Source: Phytoseiulus persimilis
Taxonomy: Eukaryota; Arthropoda; Arachnida; Mesostigmata; Phytoseiidae
DNA: 64,000 nucleotides
Reading direction: 5' to 3'
Assembly: GCA_037576195.1 (NCBI GenBank)
Contig: CM075101.1
Location: forward strand, 40,982,001-41,046,000
The position numbers and the translations under genes were made by a program. The notes below the pieces were generated by a model, which did no database searches, had not been told where the DNA came from, and saw nothing but the letters and a program-made list of their open reading frames with translations. Below, piece after piece: positions 37,972 to 51,523 of the stretch (positions are counted from its first letter, which is position 1; each line of letters starts with the position of its first letter).

Positions 37972-38150
37972 CCTTAGCTCAAGCCTAAGGTGAATTATCA
38001 GAAGCATGCCTTAGCTTAAGACTAAATTCCACAAGCATACATTAGCTCAAGGCTAAGACTAAATTTTCAGAAGCATGCCTTAGCCTAAGACTAAATTTCA
38101 GAAGCAAGCCTTAGCCCAAGACTGAATTCCACAAGCATACATTGGCTCAT
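37972..38150 (+). repeat. Short imperfect tandem repeat
   Basis: About five units of 31-38 bases begin CCTTAGCTCAAG or a close variant and contain AGAAGCATG or ACAAGCATA at their ends. The unit starts CCTTAGC and GCTAAGG are mutually complementary, so the array can form small hairpins. Units differ at several positions and by indels, so it is an old array. Confidence 0.85.
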
Positions 38151-40771
38151 GTGTTTCCTCCTTGCTCAGAGTGCCATATTCGTGCATTTGGTGCCAACGC
38201 CGGGCGATCTCCACGCGTAGAGCGCTGCAGATGCTTCGATTGTTCATCATGGCAACGTCCGTGAAGTATTCATATCAGGTACGGCACAGTGTTTACCGTC
38301 CGCTGGTGTGTCGATTATTCGTTTTTATTTATCGACGAAGATTGAATATGATCATAACCATCACTCCCATCGGCATCAGCTACTGGCAAGCCTCAGGTCA
38401 CGGAGCATGCGAAAACTCAGTTCTATCTTATTACCCCTCTTCAGCTGTTCATCCCAACGCGGGGAACAACCGTAGTTTTCCGCCAAACCGCTTGATATGA
38501 GGTCCATTTGGGTGCATGAGTGATTCCAAACTACGTCAATCAAGCTATGTCTAGAGATCTGGACAACCATCAAGTGGGCGGTTCAAGATCAGCGCTCAAG
38601 TTTTCTCGACTCCAGCGTCGATCTGAGCTAATATTCATGTTGAAATAAAATCCGGTAAATGATTCTGGACGCTTGGTGACTATCACTTGCAAGATTCTGT
38701 GTTTTTCGGTTGAAAGCTCCTTCCCCTTTACATTTTTTTCGACGATTCCCCTTTCTCCATACAAATTACGTTTCTTCAGTTTTTATCGGATATCTCCCCG
38801 ATTTCGAATGACTCGGCTTGCGTAGTTCGAGAAGTGGTCGAGAAACGATGTGAAATCGCTGCCACGTTCGGATCGACGCACGCATCATAGTAGCAAAGCA
38901 TTTTTACCACTTAGATGAGAGGGTGGTGGTAACATCGCGCCGGGTCGACGATTGAGAGGCGCCGCTAGAGAAAAATGGGCTAGGATACGGAACTGAGTAG
39001 AGAATCCCGAAAACGAAGGCGTATGGGTGACAGGTTTTTTTGTTGAAAAATTGACCGTTCGAAAAACTACCCGAGAGGCATTGTTTATGCCAATTTGATT
39101 CTTGTGCCCAGACTTACCCTCATATATCTGACGAGGGTCCATCGGGTTTTTGAACGACGTCCCAGCTATGGAAGTAGCAAGACAACTATAGAGTGAATCG
39201 AACGCGTTTCACAAACATTCCTAGAGAGTATTCGGTCTGCTTTTCCCGTAGTTTTGCCGGAGTGCTCCGTTACTCGGGTGCATCACCAATCTGAGGAGTG
39301 CGTCATACTGTTGTCACAGAAATCCGGGAAGCTGAGAGGAGGGATCTTTCTCGGGACCATTCCTCTCCCTCTCCAAGCAATACGGAGCGAGCCCTCTTCC
39401 ATACTGACCAGGAAGGGAGGAGCATACCCCATGAATGAGAATTGATCGGCATGATCGACCGAGTGAGAAGGGCAAAGGAAAATACTGCCAAAGCCTTAAA
39501 TGGGCCATCCCTGCCAGTGCACGGAAGCGCTCAGTTTTGGCATTCGAAAGGGACAAGACGAGAAGTAGAAAGAAGACACTCGCTTCAACTGGCTGACCGA
39601 ATGGGCATATTTCAAGGCGAAACATTGCTCATGGGAACGGTCAGAGCGCTTGAAGCTCCTATTGGTTCCGAAGCGCTGATTGACATCGCTGCTGCTTGTC
39701 TGTCCGCGTCTTCGCCTTCGAAAAATCACCGCAGATCGATTCACGGCGAGCAAGTGACCAGCATCACCACAAACACTGCCGGCGCCAGCTTTGTGCAAGT
39801 ACGCAACCATCACAAGCAGCAAGGGCAGCAGGGCTCCGACGGCACACCCTGAAGAGCTGCTTCGATGGACAAAGCTTTCAGTGGGGGAAAATTATCCCAC
39901 GCCGCTTGAGTTACCACCACTCGTGTCTAGGAGTTCACGATCCGACCAAGATCACAGAAAAGCGCGGCTGTCAACGCGCGGTACTGGAGGAGCTACCGCT
40001 GGATATGCTAAATAGAAACCACGAAATCCATCATTGAAGTTTGCTGAGTGGGAGCCAACCGGGAGCAGCGCGCGCGCGGACTTCTACGGCCGCCGACGTT
40101 GCCCAACGCGTCGATGGACATTTTCACGTAACTGTCGTCAACTTGCTTCGTCCCAATCGATGTGCGCTTCACTCGAATGTATTAGAATCGTGGGTAACGA
40201 CAAAATCTTCGGATCATTCTCAGCGTCATCCCCACGACCATCACATCGAATCCGATGATTTTTTCCGCAGATTTCCGTGTGTAACCGATGAGATTCACAG
40301 CGGGCCAAGCCTCGGGATCGGCTTCAAATTCAATATAAACTGCGAGAGAAACATCTGCGTCGACGTGAATAGAAGCATGCCCCCGGGACACTTGTGGTAA
40401 CGACACCCGTTACGTAATTCGTTACAACAGATTGCGCTAGAGTTTCTGTGTTTTGAGTAAATAGACCGGAATGCCAAACGGAACCCAACGGCGCGCTTGG
40501 ACGCGGGCCAGTCGGAATCCCCGTTGGGGACAGTCACACAAGACATACAAGGAATCGTTGCTGCCCATCGTAGAATGCAGCTTGGTGACATCAGTTGCAG
40601 GTTGACACATGTATCCTGAACCAAGATCAAGTTACTTGAGGCCCGAACTGTGACCTTGGTTCTTCACGTCCTCCGACAGGATATGGAACCTTCAAGCAGG
40701 GTACCCATGACTCATCTTCGGAGCGACGTCGAGTTTCTTGAGTTGAGGCTTCGCTTTGTCAAAATATGGAT
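38151..40771. other. No recognisable gene
   Basis: Only weak open frames are present (39442-39852 plus with 39496-39822 minus over the same DNA, and 40041-40400 plus). No domains, membrane runs or repeats were recognised. Confidence 0.4.
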
Positions 40772-40875
40772 TGGGGGTCTACGAGGGTGATTCCGGGACC
40801 GATCTGACCATACTTTTGGGGGTCCATGGAGGCGATTCCGGGGTCGATCTGACCATACTTTTGGAGGGTCTATGA
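40772..40875 (-). repeat. 45-bp minisatellite, left (inverted) arm
   Basis: Two and a bit units of a 45-base repeat run on the minus strand. Read in that direction the units translate to KYGQIDPGIASMDPQ and KYGQIGPGITLVDP. The array is in opposite orientation to that at 41046-41276, with about 170 bases of diverged spacer between, so the whole block (40772-41282) is a fold-back structure. Confidence 0.8.
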
Positions 40876-41045
40876 TCGATTCTCCGCGGCTCCTTGGTTC
40901 CAGCTACGGAGTGCGATGTCATAGCACGCCTGCAACTGCGATTCGCGCATCGGACGGGTCCGTTATTCGAAGAATTATAGGGTATCCAGGACAATGGCTC
41001 CATGGAGCAGCTTCCGTGGAATTCAAAAGTCACCTCCAAACCCAG

Positions 41046-41276
41046 AAACATGGTCAAGTCGACCCCGAAATCACCTCCACGGACCTCCAGGAATATGATC
41101 AAGCCGACCGCGGAATCACCTCCATGGACCCCGGAAATCATGGTCAGCTCGACCCCTGGATCAACCCTTCGTATCTCCAGAAATACGGTCAGATAAACGC
41201 CAGAATCACCTCTGTAGACTCAGAAAAGTATGGTCAGATGGACCCTGAAACCGCCTCTGTATACCCTCATAGGTGA
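41046..41276 (+). repeat. 45-bp minisatellite, right arm
   Basis: About five tandem units, each 45 bases from one ATGGTCA to the next. The period is exactly 15 codons and the units stay open in one frame: QVDPEITSTDLQEYD, QADRGITSMDPGNHG, QLDPWINPSYLQKYG, QINARITSVDSEKYG, QMDPETASVYPHR. Related units occur inside the hAT elements at about 61000-61060 and 61260-61305. Confidence 0.85.
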
Positions 41277-41282
41277 AGTCAG

Positions 41283-44200
41283 ATTGACCGAGGAGACCTG
41301 AACGAACCTACGGTTCGGAATTAGAATACCAATTGATTTCTGCATTTCGTAGCGGTAGTAGTGAGGGTAGTCGTCGTCATGGTAGCCGACGTGATTGGAG
41401 TACTTGTCGACGACCGCGACACCGCCTTGCCTTGAAGCCCTCTCCATCTGAACGTCTTACGCAATGTTAACCCGAACCGCGGCTCCTGTTCACAAGAAAA
41501 TTTCGATAATTAGATTCAGCAATGGATGCCAGTCGTTCAGGTGATGGTGATAGAGCTTCTTTGTAATCGTTACGGCCTGGATCGTGTTTATTGTGAACAA
41601 CTAATCATATCTGAGCTCCAAGAATGAATCCCCGAGGGCGGCCGCGCTATTAAGCGTTCATGACATGAGAATCCTGCTCTTGAGGTCGAGGGAGTGAAAT
41701 TTTAGTCGCAAATGATCAAGCCCACGCAGAGCTTCGAAGAGGAAGCAACGATTCACAGAAATCGATGTAAAAAATCCTTTAAGACCCAGATGAACGCCAT
41801 AAACACGACAACGCATTTAAGGAGCGCCTCTGATGCGATGATAAAGCACGTTCGTGGTATTGACATTGCCAGAACTTTGTGATCGACGGTATCTGCGACG
41901 TTTGTATGGTTCGTACGGATCGTTGGCGACACTTGTCGACTGCGCGTCCGCCACCGCGTTTTCTTTTCAGTCGTTGGAGACAGCATCGGCTCCAGTTGGA
42001 GTGAAGATTTTCGATGGGTTAATCAATTCGTTTCAGACGATACCATGGATCGTGTTCCATGTTTCACACTTTTGATAATGATATTGACGGACAACGCCAT
42101 GACGATGCTCCTAGATCGAATCGGCTGGGGTCCAGAGGTCGAATGCCTGCTAATTTTCTCCGACGCGAAGGGGATTTTCGTTGGTTCATTGAATGAGTCT
42201 GCGTCGGCAACTCAATCAGGTGATTATTGATTGGATGCTTTCGCACGATATGAAACACCCCGAGTTGCTCCAACTGCCCCCTGTCTGGTACTGGTACCAC
42301 TTTCCCGTGGTCTGGCTTTATCTTTCCTAATCGCTCGGGCTTCGCTATCGGTCGCTGCGCCTTGAGGAGTCAAGTTTTCGCGATTTTGTGTAGTGGCTCC
42401 AGCATCGCCTCCTGAGTTTCCAGGCGAACTCTGCATCATGGTTGGGCACATGTCTGAATGGATGAATCCGATGAGTGATCCTGGTTACAACCAGGAATCC
42501 GGCTCTGTTCCACCCAAAGATAGAATACAAAGCGCTCACATTCGGCCATTATCGCTGGACATTGCAATCGCTACGGCATTCTACGACGCATTGCGGATGG
42601 TTCAGTGCAGTTCGCGGACAGCCGAAGTCTCTTCCACAGTCACAGATGTGGTATCTGGAAGTTCCGGCTGTCAAAGCGCTCCCCACTCCCACTGACAAGT
42701 AGATACCGCTGACTGACCTGGTCGGAACGCGGCAAGCAAGCTTCGCGGTGTCAACAATCCCTGTTTCCCAGGCTCCGATTGGACAGACATTCCGACTTTC
42801 CGAGGGTTTCCAATTTTTTCCACCATTGGTACATGTATGCGCACTCAGAACTCTCCGAGATGACCCAACAGCGTGGAACGTAGTCATAACGGACACAAGG
42901 AGGCCCCTGAGAACGGTCCGTTTAGGTGGCCGATTCGCCCTGACAAAGCTGGTGTACAACTTCCATATCGTTTCCATTCCTATGGAAGGGACACCCTCTT
43001 TTTCTATGAGTTCCGGATGGATCTTGAATGATACTAACGTGCTAGCCGCCGCGGAACTCGCCCCAATCGCGTTCGCATCTAAGATTCGCTGAACTCTTTC
43101 ACGTCCTATTTTTTCTCGTCGCGCGATGGTGCTACAAGCGGGGGATCGGCCAAGAGCAGTCGTCTGAGAGTGAAAATACATGGTCCCTTCGTATTAAAGT
43201 TGAGTTGGATTGGAATTCGTTCTGACGAACGAATGTTCTCGTTCGAAAGGGAGAAACGGATACGAGGGGCTCCGCCAGCGTAGTTATTGCGCGTGACCTG
43301 TGATTATTCGGGGCGACGTGATGGGGGCTATCCTTCGCGCCCAGCCTCGCAGTGCGTGTTTCACGTCGTCTCAGAGAAGAGCAGTGAAGGGCCACCACCA
43401 TACGTAAATCTCATTCATTGAGCACCTTCACCTGCTCTCCATCGTCATCTTCAGCAGCGGAAGTTGTCTTGAGAGATTGTGGATTCGTCTACTCTGAGTT
43501 TGTGCACGCGAGCTGTCATTTGAAAGTAAACTAACGACACTGCATTGTTGTTCTTTCATTGACTGAGAACCCTGAATGGCAATAGGCATCTGATACTCAG
43601 ATGGGAAAATCAGTGGATGAGCATGGACGAAGGGGGTGCGCTGACTCAAAAAGGGTGGGAACCCATGGCCTGAGGTGACGTACTCGTTCTAGTCAAACGT
43701 ATCTTCCCAGCTTGGGGAACGATCTAAGAGTCCCACTTCCGTGCCGCTCCAATCCGAGCCGAACGGATGAACTTGAGGCGATGAAGGGCGTTCCGTTGTA
43801 TCTGAACCCGATGAAATCGTAACTTTCAGCATGGCAAAAGATCGGACCTAAGGGGACGTCCGCGTCAAGCGAGCGGATGAAGACTCAGAAACCTTCCATG
43901 TGTCGATATCCAAGCATTCTTTCGAAAGGAGGGAACAATTGTGAAGCAAAATCCTGGAGGCAGCGAGTTGTGAAAGACGACTCGCAATGTGCTGACATCG
44001 AGAACTGTACATAGGATGCGTCATCTCCTCGTCTATACGCAGCGGAGATCAAAATCTCACAATCAGTGAGAGGATTCCTACATCAAGCTCTGTGCCACGG
44101 CAGCTCTGAGTTGACTCGATGCTACGATCAAACGAATGATTGGAGGCTGGATTCCAGCGAGACATCATGGAGAGAACTGTGAACGCGAGCGATATCTGTC

Positions 44201-47200
44201 CCCCTGCGATGTCTTCACACATGATTCCGGTAACGCAGGTACAAATCGTCCACTTGAGCGAATTCCAAGTGTCACAATAAAATGACATCACTGCCCACGG
44301 GACGCTCTCCCAGAAAACTCTTGATGAGCCTTGGGCGCTGTTCCACGCTGACTCGACGCTCACAGTACCGTGCACGAGTGCTGACAACTGCAATAAATGT
44401 GTCCGGCCATGATGATGATTGAGATGGCAATTACGATAATGGAGGCGAGGGAACCGTTGGTTTCTAATGACGAATTCGTTGCGAACATGATACTCGATGG
44501 TGATCGGGGTTCGTTGCGTGAACGGCGGCTAACAGCAGCTGTTCATAGCTACCTGGATCTTGGGGTGAATGCGAAAGTTGGAGATGAGAAACGGCGGAGC
44601 CGGAAGTCATGCTTTTCAGGGAAGCCCCGGCATGTGTCGTGTCAACAACTGGTCAGCGTTGCCCAGGGCGAACAACTTTTTGTGCTCGGAGACGGCAGAC
44701 TCCGATTTCATTGAACACCGACGGAGGAGAAATATGAAGAAGCTTCGTCTCTGAGACGAACGATAGAATATCGGGCCACTCGGGGAATGCATTTTCTCTC
44801 ACAGGCCAATGTGAGAGGTTGATCTCGATGTTGTTTCCGCTCTGTTGGTTCCGAAATTTCGCGCTGAAGGTATTGAATTCTTCGAGATCGCGACGCCAAT
44901 CGAGGTGCAAGCTGAGGCTCGATGTTCCTGAATTAAGGAGTTTGGAAGCATCTCGACTTTCAGCTCGTCGACCTAGTGATCCAACACATGGTCTCATCTT
45001 GACACAATAGCAGTCGTCTCAGTGAGAAGCATCCGCATGCCAGTGGACCCTGATTCCCCTTCCCCCGAGAGCATGAACTTCTCCGAATATATCACCGTTC
45101 ACTCTAACGGGCAATCAGCCTTCAACGAGGATCTGACTCCAATCTGTCAGTGACTCCCTCCTATTGTGATGCGCCAACTTCCACCCCTAGACCACGATTT
45201 GGCGTTACGAAATTACACTCAAGACCTTCGCGATATTTCGATGGCTGAGCTTCGGCGCGATGAGGTATTTCTCAGATATTAGCGGAAAGTAGGCGGCCTG
45301 AATAGGCTCTCCTCCGTAAGGCGAGGGCACATACAGCGCTGCCAGCAAAAGTGATCAAACGGGAGATTAGCTCCGAAGGTGAACTCCATCAAGCATTCGC
45401 TATTCCTCCAAGGGTTGATTCCATCTTCTTTCAAGACTCGTAGGCGACAACTCTGACTCGGTCGATCAGCATCAAATCCGAATGAGCTCCGCATTCCGAC
45501 TGCTACAAAGTTAATCCCGTAAACTTGAAAACCCGCCCGGAGAATTAAGGTCATTCGTCAGACTTGAACAATTTTGAGGGAAGGTGCGAGTTTATCTCAT
45601 AACGGTATCATCTGAGTGTTCAGCGAAACCCTGATTGGGGAGTTTTCCGCTCAGCAGCTCTTCTGGTCTATCACTCCATTCAGCCATCGATGGCTAGAGT
45701 TCAGACGATGAGAAAGCAGAAATAACTGCAACGGAAGTCGCGCTAAAAAATGTGTGAGGTCTGAATGTAAGTGTGAGGCTGTGGAACGCGTTGGAAAAAC
45801 CGAAATCCTGGAAGAACGGTGTCCAACGGGATACTAAACGCGTTCTTATTCTTTCACGATCCACGCTCCCATGGACCAACTTGACATGACCCCCTTCCGG
45901 CATTGAGACATTCCAAGCAGCCATGCATTCAGTCCTGAAGCCACAGACGGCATACGAATCTATTGATTCGTATCTCGGTTGTCGCTTCAAATTCCAATGG
46001 TGCGATTCATGCGAGATTTCCTTACGACGTCGTGATCGAGATTGATTATCTTCCCGGACCTTATGGTGGTGGAGCATCTGCAAAAGTGATGAACGGCTCG
46101 AGATCATTTTCGGAGTTCAACGAATCATTACCGATTCGTTTCGGAAGCTCTAGCCGCTTTGCTGTAATTTGATGATGGCCCTGCTCATGGCCTCGGACCT
46201 GATGACAGCGAGAAGGTGGTGAGGGTTCCGATCCCCGCAATCATTCCTTCACGTTCGACAAAACCACCGAAATGGAGCCCGGGAGAGTTGTACGAGTGCG
46301 CGATCTCTGTTCGATCCGAATCTCCCATTTCGCCTCGTTTGCAATCGTGGCGGCAGCGTGAAACTCAGTAATTCTGAACTGCGGAAGGACCCCCACTCAC
46401 TTCTTGAGCAGCGCTCACGCGCCTTGGAAGTTTTCTTTCAATATTTTCCCCCGGCAACTCCCGACTCGATTCAGAAAGTTTTCATTCGGTCCGTTTCGAT
46501 TTTCGTCGGCGATGCCGATGAGTGGTTCTGCAGTTTGAATTCCCAGCCGCAACGATGCGATTCTATTAAGCTTCCACAGCTCGATGAACTTGCGGAGGCG
46601 CCTTTCAACGGTCAAGCAGAAGACGCGGAAAAACTCCCCGGACGCAACGATATCCGTGGCAGCGGAGTCCACCGAAGAATGTTACTTCAAAGAATGAATT
46701 CTCCAAGTTTTAATATGTCAGTAGAAGGACGGGAGATCCTCAATTCACAGAATTTTTGCATCATTGAGGGATAGAATAGTAAGCTTGGCGGATCAGCGGT
46801 TCTCCACCTTTCATTGCTGAATTCAACGAACATTGTAGTTCATATATATCTTGAAAAGGCTGGTTTTTCATTCTCGTCGTTTTGGTCGCCTTCTTCCATC
46901 GGGGCGGAAGACACGCCCTCGGAATATGTTTCCGGACGAACTTTGTCCGCTCTATTCATACATGCCTCACAGTAACTTTTCAGATGTTTCTTCGATTGGA
47001 CTTCCGCGCCAGCATGGGTCGTGGGCGAAGTCGTTGGAATCGTGGTGGAAGTGGACAATGGCGTATTTCCCGAAACTGAGGGTCAGTTTTTGTTATTTAT
47101 GATGTTTGCGTTGGATTGCGGTCACCAAACACACAGTTTGCCTTCTCGGATAGCTGTAGCGTAAAACATTGCCGCGGAGCTGTTCCTTTCCATCAATCTT

Positions 47201-50200
47201 CGTATTGGCGGAACACGCAAAGCCAAGCCGAGTGTCTTTCCCGTATTAAATTTGATCGTCGCTTGTACATGATCTACAATTTTCCGCGGGTCAATATCCA
47301 CTGAGCGTGCGCCACGAGAGAGCGTTCGACGCCACCACAGAAGAACTCATTGTACGAAGGACATGCGTGATCGGCTGGAGGTTTGTCAAGCAAACACCTA
47401 AGGACGCCGTACGTGATAACTCGATTCAGAATAATCAAATGTTGAACAGGTGATCAGTTGAGCTTGGTCGGAATTTTGCGGATATCATCGACGAGCACTG
47501 ATTATCGGAGCCAAATATAGAACTCCTCGAGAAGGCGACCCGTGGAGTAAGACATGAAATCGGAAGGGCGAGGAAAAAACACAGTGAAAGGGGGGGGCGG
47601 TGACATTTTTGAGAACTAAACTAATCTGAAAGAAATTATCTGAATGTCAACCTGCTTGTTCATTTTGACGACGACGTCGCTGTGGAGGCTTTCGTCCGTA
47701 CCTGCTTGTGCTGCCCCTGGTTGTTCCGGAGCTGGATTGGGAGAATTTCGTAATGTAAAAACAAAAAATGGAGAAAAAATCCCCTGGCAACCGCGAACAT
47801 TTTCGAGCAATGGGTGTAACCGACCCGAAGTCGAACCGCGCCAATGCCTGAAAAATGTTGTTAATCTTTTCAGAGTTTTTGGCAGTTCAAGGGAGACGGG
47901 ACGTGCTTGTTACAATCACTTCGAAACAAAAACGAATGATAGTCCAACTCAAACTCATCTATTCGTCAATGCTCACCTCACCAATTCGCAATCCTTCCAG
48001 CTCAACATCTATCAGCTCCTTCGTTCTCGCGCTCAGGTATGATATCCCATCGGTGTAATGATCGCAGACAGTGACGGGGAACTACCGGGGGAAAGACTCG
48101 GATCCACATCGCGTCTGTTCCGGACCGACACGGAGCTCGATGAGCGTTGCGGTGGCTTTGGCTGTAACTAGATTCAATCTCTCAGGAATATGCTAGCGGA
48201 TAATGGAGTCGACCTTTTCTCAGGTTGTCCCATACTTGGAGATTCGAGATGAGTAGTTTCTGGGAGAAGAAAGCGAACACGCAAAATGGGATCCCAAGCT
48301 CTTCCCACAATGTCAATATGGAAACGAAGGCAACCAGAAACCCACTCATTGCTCAGCAATTTTTCGTGGTCCGTCCAAATTTCCCAAAGCTTATTGTCTG
48401 CTCATGAAGAAGTATTGCCCGCTGGAGAAAAATTCTCAAACCGATTTGAACGATAACAACAAGGTTTCTCTCACCACAGAGATAGATGGGAAGTCGACGT
48501 CCAAATCACTCCGTCGAGCAGAACCGAAGGAGAGAGAACTGATGCGACTGCTGGGATGGACCTGAGAAAATCACGCCTTTCTTTGCGCACTTCCTCGGAT
48601 ACGTCCAGACGAAGCGATTTTTTTTTCCAGTCCTGGATCATTGGACGATCATTGGATCCCCTCTTTTGTTCCAGGGATAGAGACCTGAGCTTAGCTCCCC
48701 TAAACATCCGCTCGCTGCCACCATCAAGCACCGGATAGACGTTTTTTCTCTATCCCAACCGCAAGTCGTGTTCTCTAGTCGGTTGCAGCGGAGCGTGGTG
48801 GCCCTCGGTGTTAACTCTCGCTCAGTGTGTCTTCTATTCTTGATCTGATCTTCTGACGGAGACATATTTTGAAGAAGAACAGTGAGCTGAACCGAGCAGG
48901 CAGGGCGACGAGTGTGGCGAACTGTATCATTCGAGCCCTCATGGGGTCTCAGCTGAAGACAGCCTCAATTCTCGGTAATCAACGCATTCTTCGTGTACAG
49001 TGGGCTTAGTGTTTGAGGAACGCACGTCACATGTGCGCTGCAGACCTTCTTCATGCCCCGACAACTCATTGGGATTCCAACAGAGTCTCGACGTCGTCAT
49101 TGTCTTGGAGAACCGAAGATGGATCGACGAGGAGCCTTATCAAAGACAGCGGCATCGGCAAGAAAGCAACTTCAGATTCCCCGGTAGTTTTTCAGAGGAA
49201 CGTGTGCTACGGGATGAGGTCAACTCGAACTCGCGGATAGTCTCTGCCAGATGTCAGTGAAGTTTCGCTCGGTTGCAGTCGAACCTATGAGGAAGTCATC
49301 ATGTGATATCGAACTCGAGCAGTCTGGAATAATCAGCCCATGATCACGCCGACGAGCCTCCAATATCGAAATTCCTTCCTCATTCTCATGGTCGACGTCT
49401 CCGAGCTTTGGCCTGTTCCGCATTTCGATTGGTGCACAGAGGCAAGCTCAGGATTGGGAGGAGGGTACAACCTGTTCGACACTGTTTCAGGAAGGGGGGA
49501 CCAGTTGATTTTGATGAGCTCCATAGTGGACCCTCATGAGTGCTCGCGGAGTTCGAACACGATAGTAACCTATCATGTATGAATCAAATCCTGTGTATCC
49601 GAAGTTTGACCTCGCTGAAACTTTCCGAGAATTATGGAACATCACAGCGGCTCAAAGAGAGGACAGGTTGCTGTCAAATCATCGCTCCTGCTCCTGAAGC
49701 TGAAGTTTCCGATCTGATAATTTCATCATTCATGTGGGCATTGTATGCATGCGTCGATCAGGATACTGCTGCTTCCGCGAGCACTTCAAATTTTCATCGG
49801 TTGGAATCGGATGGATTGAATCTTCATCAACATGCGGGATCAACGAGCTCCTGCTATGCACGCAGCGATCAATCCAACCACTACTCCGAACAGTGTCACG
49901 AGGGCCGGTTTCCACAACAGGTGCTGCCCGCATGTGGGAGCAAAATCAGTGGGGCAAAGAAGGTTCAGAACTCAATTCGAATCAATCGATTCCTCCTCCC
50001 GAAAACGGGTGCCTCAAGTGCCGCCGGCTCGATTCGCCCAGCGGGTAATGGGGTCTGGTGGAAGCAACCGCGTGCGCTGCTTATTCAGCTTGGCCGTTGT
50101 CACGTCGCGTTCCTCCGCGATTCTACGAATAACGCAATTTTTTGGATTCCCCTTCTGGCAAGCGGCTTTTGAGCGGTTCCGACCGCGGCGTTTATTTATT

Positions 50201-51523
50201 TTTCCTCCTTCATTGAACCGCTCAGTGTGCTCACTCGTTCGTTCGCACGCTTGCTAGCCTGGTCAGCGCTAGTTTGTCCGAAGAGGCAGTCCTTGATGAA
50301 CGTGCGCAAAAACTTCCCGGGGCGAACCCGCAACTCTCTTAGGAGCCCGACAGGTCACAGTCGGCGAGTCAGTTGTAGCAAGTTCGTTGACCAAACAACG
50401 CTGAGCTTGGGATTTCGTTATGAATTCCCTACTTCATGTCCCGTTCCCGAGTTTTGGGATGTGCGCTTAATGCTTCGACAATTGTCCGAATCTCTCTCTG
50501 AAGTCGGCTCCGAAATGTAAGAGTTCCGGATCGGGATGGACTGACTCGATATACATTGGATTCCGGCTCAGTCGACGCGGTGGTGTTCCTGGTGGAGCGT
50601 AATGATTCCGTCAAATCTTCAGAACTGACAAGGATTTGCAGATATTCGTTCCACTCGACGAATTGATCCCACATGCGAAGTTTATCACTGGGAGCGATCC
50701 CATCATTGGACGATGAATCTCATGCCGAGTGAGCGTGAATGACGTGCGTGTCTACCTGAGTGATGGGCTAAAATGAGCGTGAGCGAAAATGTGTCCCGCG
50801 AAAGGTCGTTCGTGGACTGGCTCACCACGAGTCGCGAATCATCGTTCGTGGTCCACCGTGAAAAATGCTCCATGAACGAAGCGATAAATGCAGGCGGCAG
50901 GAGTCATGGGAATAGCGTACCGTGGGAATAGCTTTAAATTTTCCATCTAACACACTGTTCGCTCGCCACCTTGTCCAACCTCACTTGAATTCGACCTTCG
51001 TGCTCTCAATTTATCCACGCAGCTTCTGTTTCTAAGCTCCGATCCGTAGCCAAGAATTCGTTCCTCAAAGCTTGAGCGAGTACCTCGGTATGTGATCATG
51101 TCACGGCGTGTGACATGTCTCCGGGTATCCCGGAAGAGTTCATCCACGACTTCTGTTTCTTTCCGACACAATGCTTCTCCTACTGGCTCATTTTCTCAAA
51201 ATTCTCTCTCGAGAAACTCAGACGCCGACAGAGCTGCCCACTATTGCGCAAAGATTCGCGGTTCCGCAGAAGGAGGCTTCACCACGAGATCCCAACGATC
51301 GGCCCAACCAGATTGCATTAGACTCATTGGGACATCCTTTCCGCGGAATGCTGATAGAGCGATAAGAGCGCGAGATCGTTATTATGGGAACTCGAAAAAA
51401 AAATCCAAGGGATTCGATCATACACTGATGGACTCGGTACGTTGATGAGTGCGAGATGTGTCTTGAAACCGAGCAACTACTGTATCGGATTTTTTTTCCG
51501 CATCGAACGCTTATATAACAAGA
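41283..51523. other. Gene-poor stretch with scattered unassigned open frames
   Basis: No gene could be assembled. Pieces worth noting are: 42748-43092 (+), which ends in a string (ELAPIAFASKIR) resembling the ligand-binding lobe of ionotropic receptors; a minus-strand true-ATG frame near 44485 (MFATNSSLETNGSLASIIVI onward, one membrane span, Asn-glycosylation sites); a minus-strand single membrane span near 49850-49930 (WKPALVTLFGVVVGLIAACI); a hydrophobic minus frame at 48180-48345; a Ser/Thr/Pro-rich minus frame ending at 46840; 46358-46774 (+, 138 residues); and 50429-50674 (-, true ATG, 81 residues). These may be exons of small membrane proteins or chemoreceptors, but starts, stops and joins could not be fixed. 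Confidence 0.35.

Noticed and set aside
46960-47085. Plus-strand RG-rich string (GRGRSRWNRGGSGQW)
   Set aside because: Short, with no partner exon, and the opposite strand is open as a Ser/Thr/Pro-rich frame.
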